Part shown: positions 63,277-64,000 of the stretch, piece after piece
Numbering within the stretch: the first letter of the stretch is position 1
How the letters are laid out: every line of letters starts with the position of its first letter
Notes under the pieces: generated by a model
Seen by the model: only the letters and a program-made list of their open reading frames with translations
What the model was told of the DNA's origin: nothing
The model's database searches: none
Origin: Psychroflexus aurantiacus
GTDB taxonomy: Bacteria > Bacteroidota > Bacteroidia > Flavobacteriales > Flavobacteriaceae
Direction: 5' to 3'
Assembly: GCF_010820555.1 (NCBI RefSeq)
Contig: NZ_JAAIKD010000004.1
Span: forward strand, 1 to 64,000
Length of the DNA stretch: 64,000 nt
Program-made: the position numbers and the translations under genes

Positions 63277-64000
63277 ATGAACATTCCAGTTACAGATTTA
63301 CCTCGAGTGGTTATCATTGGCGGAGGATTCGGAGGCGTAAGTTTGGTGAAACAGCTTGAAAAAAAACCTTTTCAAGTGGTGATGTTGGACAAGAGAAACT
63401 ATCATACTTTTCAACCCCTGCTATACCAGGTTTCTACCTCTGGGTTGGAGCCAGACTCCATAGCTTATCCACTTCGAAAAATTCTCAAGAAAAATAAGAA
63501 TGCATACTTCAGAATGGCTGATGTCGAACACATCGACGATACAAAGCAACTGGTCAAAACGAATATCGGGGAGATCACTTACGACTATTTAGTCATCGCC
63601 ACGGGCTCTAAAACCAATTTCTTCGGAAACAAAAGCGTTGAGGATAATGCGATCTGGATGAAAACCGTGCCCCAGGCTTTAAACTTAAGAAGTTTGATTC
63701 TGGAAAATTTAGAAGAGGCCACCATTACAGATGACCCTGAAAAAAGAAAGTCTCTTTTGAATTTTGTAATCGCTGGAGCTGGTCCGACTGGTGTAGAACT
63801 GAGTGGTGCTATAGCTGAACTGAGGAGAAATGTGGTTCCTAAGGATTACCAGGATATTGATCCAGAGGAAATACATATTCATTTAATTGAAGGTTTGGAT
63901 AAAGTTCTCCCGCCTATGAGCGATACTTCTTCTGCCAATGCTCAGAAATACCTGGAGGAACTCGGCGTGAAAATCCATCTCAACACCTTTGTAGATTCTT
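63277..64000 (+). CDS. type II NADH dehydrogenase (NDH-2), partial at window edge
   Basis: The first 241 codons of a flavoprotein of the NDH-2/pyridine nucleotide-disulfide oxidoreductase family, cut by the window's right end. It shows the FAD-binding VVIIGGGFGGVSLVKQL (about residues 11-27), the quinone-site-like DKRNYHTFQPLLYQVSTSGL, the ATGSKTN segment and the NADH-binding FVIAGAGPTGVELSGAIAEL. It oxidises NADH to reduce the quinone pool at the inner membrane. Divergent from the ECF sigma gene. C-terminal membrane anchor is not visible. Confidence 0.92.
   Translation, partial: MNIPVTDLPRVVIIGGGFGGVSLVKQLEKKPFQVVMLDKRNYHTFQPLLYQVSTSGLEPDSIAYPLRKILKKNKNAYFRMADVEHIDDTKQLVKTNIGEITYDYLVIATGSKTNFFGNKSVEDNAIWMKTVPQALNLRSLILENLEEATITDDPEKRKSLLNFVIAGAGPTGVELSGAIAELRRNVVPKDYQDIDPEEIHIHLIEGLDKVLPPMSDTSSANAQKYLEELGVKIHLNTFVDS

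Overview
The window reads as a chromosomal segment of a marine-type Flavobacteriaceae bacterium (Bacteroidota). Evidence seen: a type IX secretion (T9SS) C-terminal sorting domain on an endonuclease I, Bacteroidota-restricted families (DUF4199, DUF4834, DUF5606, DUF5672, DUF6048, DUF6452), TonB-dependent receptor architecture with an N-terminal carboxypeptidase-like domain, TAnnTTTG-type -7 promoter boxes, low-to-moderate GC, and few recognisable Shine-Dalgarno sequences. The genus cannot be fixed from sequence alone. Nearly everything is core-genome-like. I see no prophage, insertion sequence, CRISPR array or obvious defence island.

Layout. 1-336: end of an rRNA operon (spacer repeats, 5S rRNA, terminators). 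337-7114 (minus): M3 peptidase, 37-kDa nucleoid-associated protein, pRiA4b ORF-3-like protein, heme A synthase, CCA-adding enzyme, threonylcarbamoyl-AMP synthase. 7135-12226: a surface-glycan or lipooligosaccharide-core cluster (methyltransferase, DUF5672, sugar kinase, two GT2, one GT9), ending at an intergenic palindromic repeat. 12329-16251: dapD, then ruvX, def, DUF5606, mazG and a DUF4168 protein. 16303-27073 (minus): secreted endonuclease I, rRNA m5C methyltransferase, a sigma/anti-sigma/periplasmic-sensor module, an MsbA-like exporter, phosphohexomutase, GT2, DUF4199, and a lipoprotein with two DUF302 domains.

27190-30687 (plus) is a complete three-subunit acyl-CoA (propionyl-CoA-type) carboxylase. 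30772-43885 holds argS, an SDR-DUF2867 pair, a calcium-repeat lipoprotein, a cysteine desulfurase, a TonB-dependent receptor, an M23 peptidase, a SpoU methyltransferase, lipoamide dehydrogenase and a ZIP transporter. 43981-47761 carries two RNA methyltransferases flanking the DUF6452/DUF6048 pair; 47946-49250 is ornithine aminotransferase. 50360-55802 is a second envelope-glycan operon (DUF4834, YfhO, GT4-like, flippase). 56083-64000 holds uvrA, a sigma factor with a structured leader and a downstream 49-codon ORF, a cysteine-free endonuclease III, Bcp peroxiredoxin, XerD, a sigma/4-TM pair, and the 5' part of a type II NADH dehydrogenase cut by the window edge.

Common themes are envelope biogenesis and its stress control (three ECF sigma factors, two with adjacent candidate membrane partners) and tRNA/rRNA modification. 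No wholly new system is evident. The most interesting leads are small: the leader inverted repeat and 49-aa ORF around the sigma factor at 59091, the cysteine-motif insert in ornithine aminotransferase, the Fe-S-less endonuclease III, and the glycan-core cluster containing DUF5672 and a kinase-fold protein.
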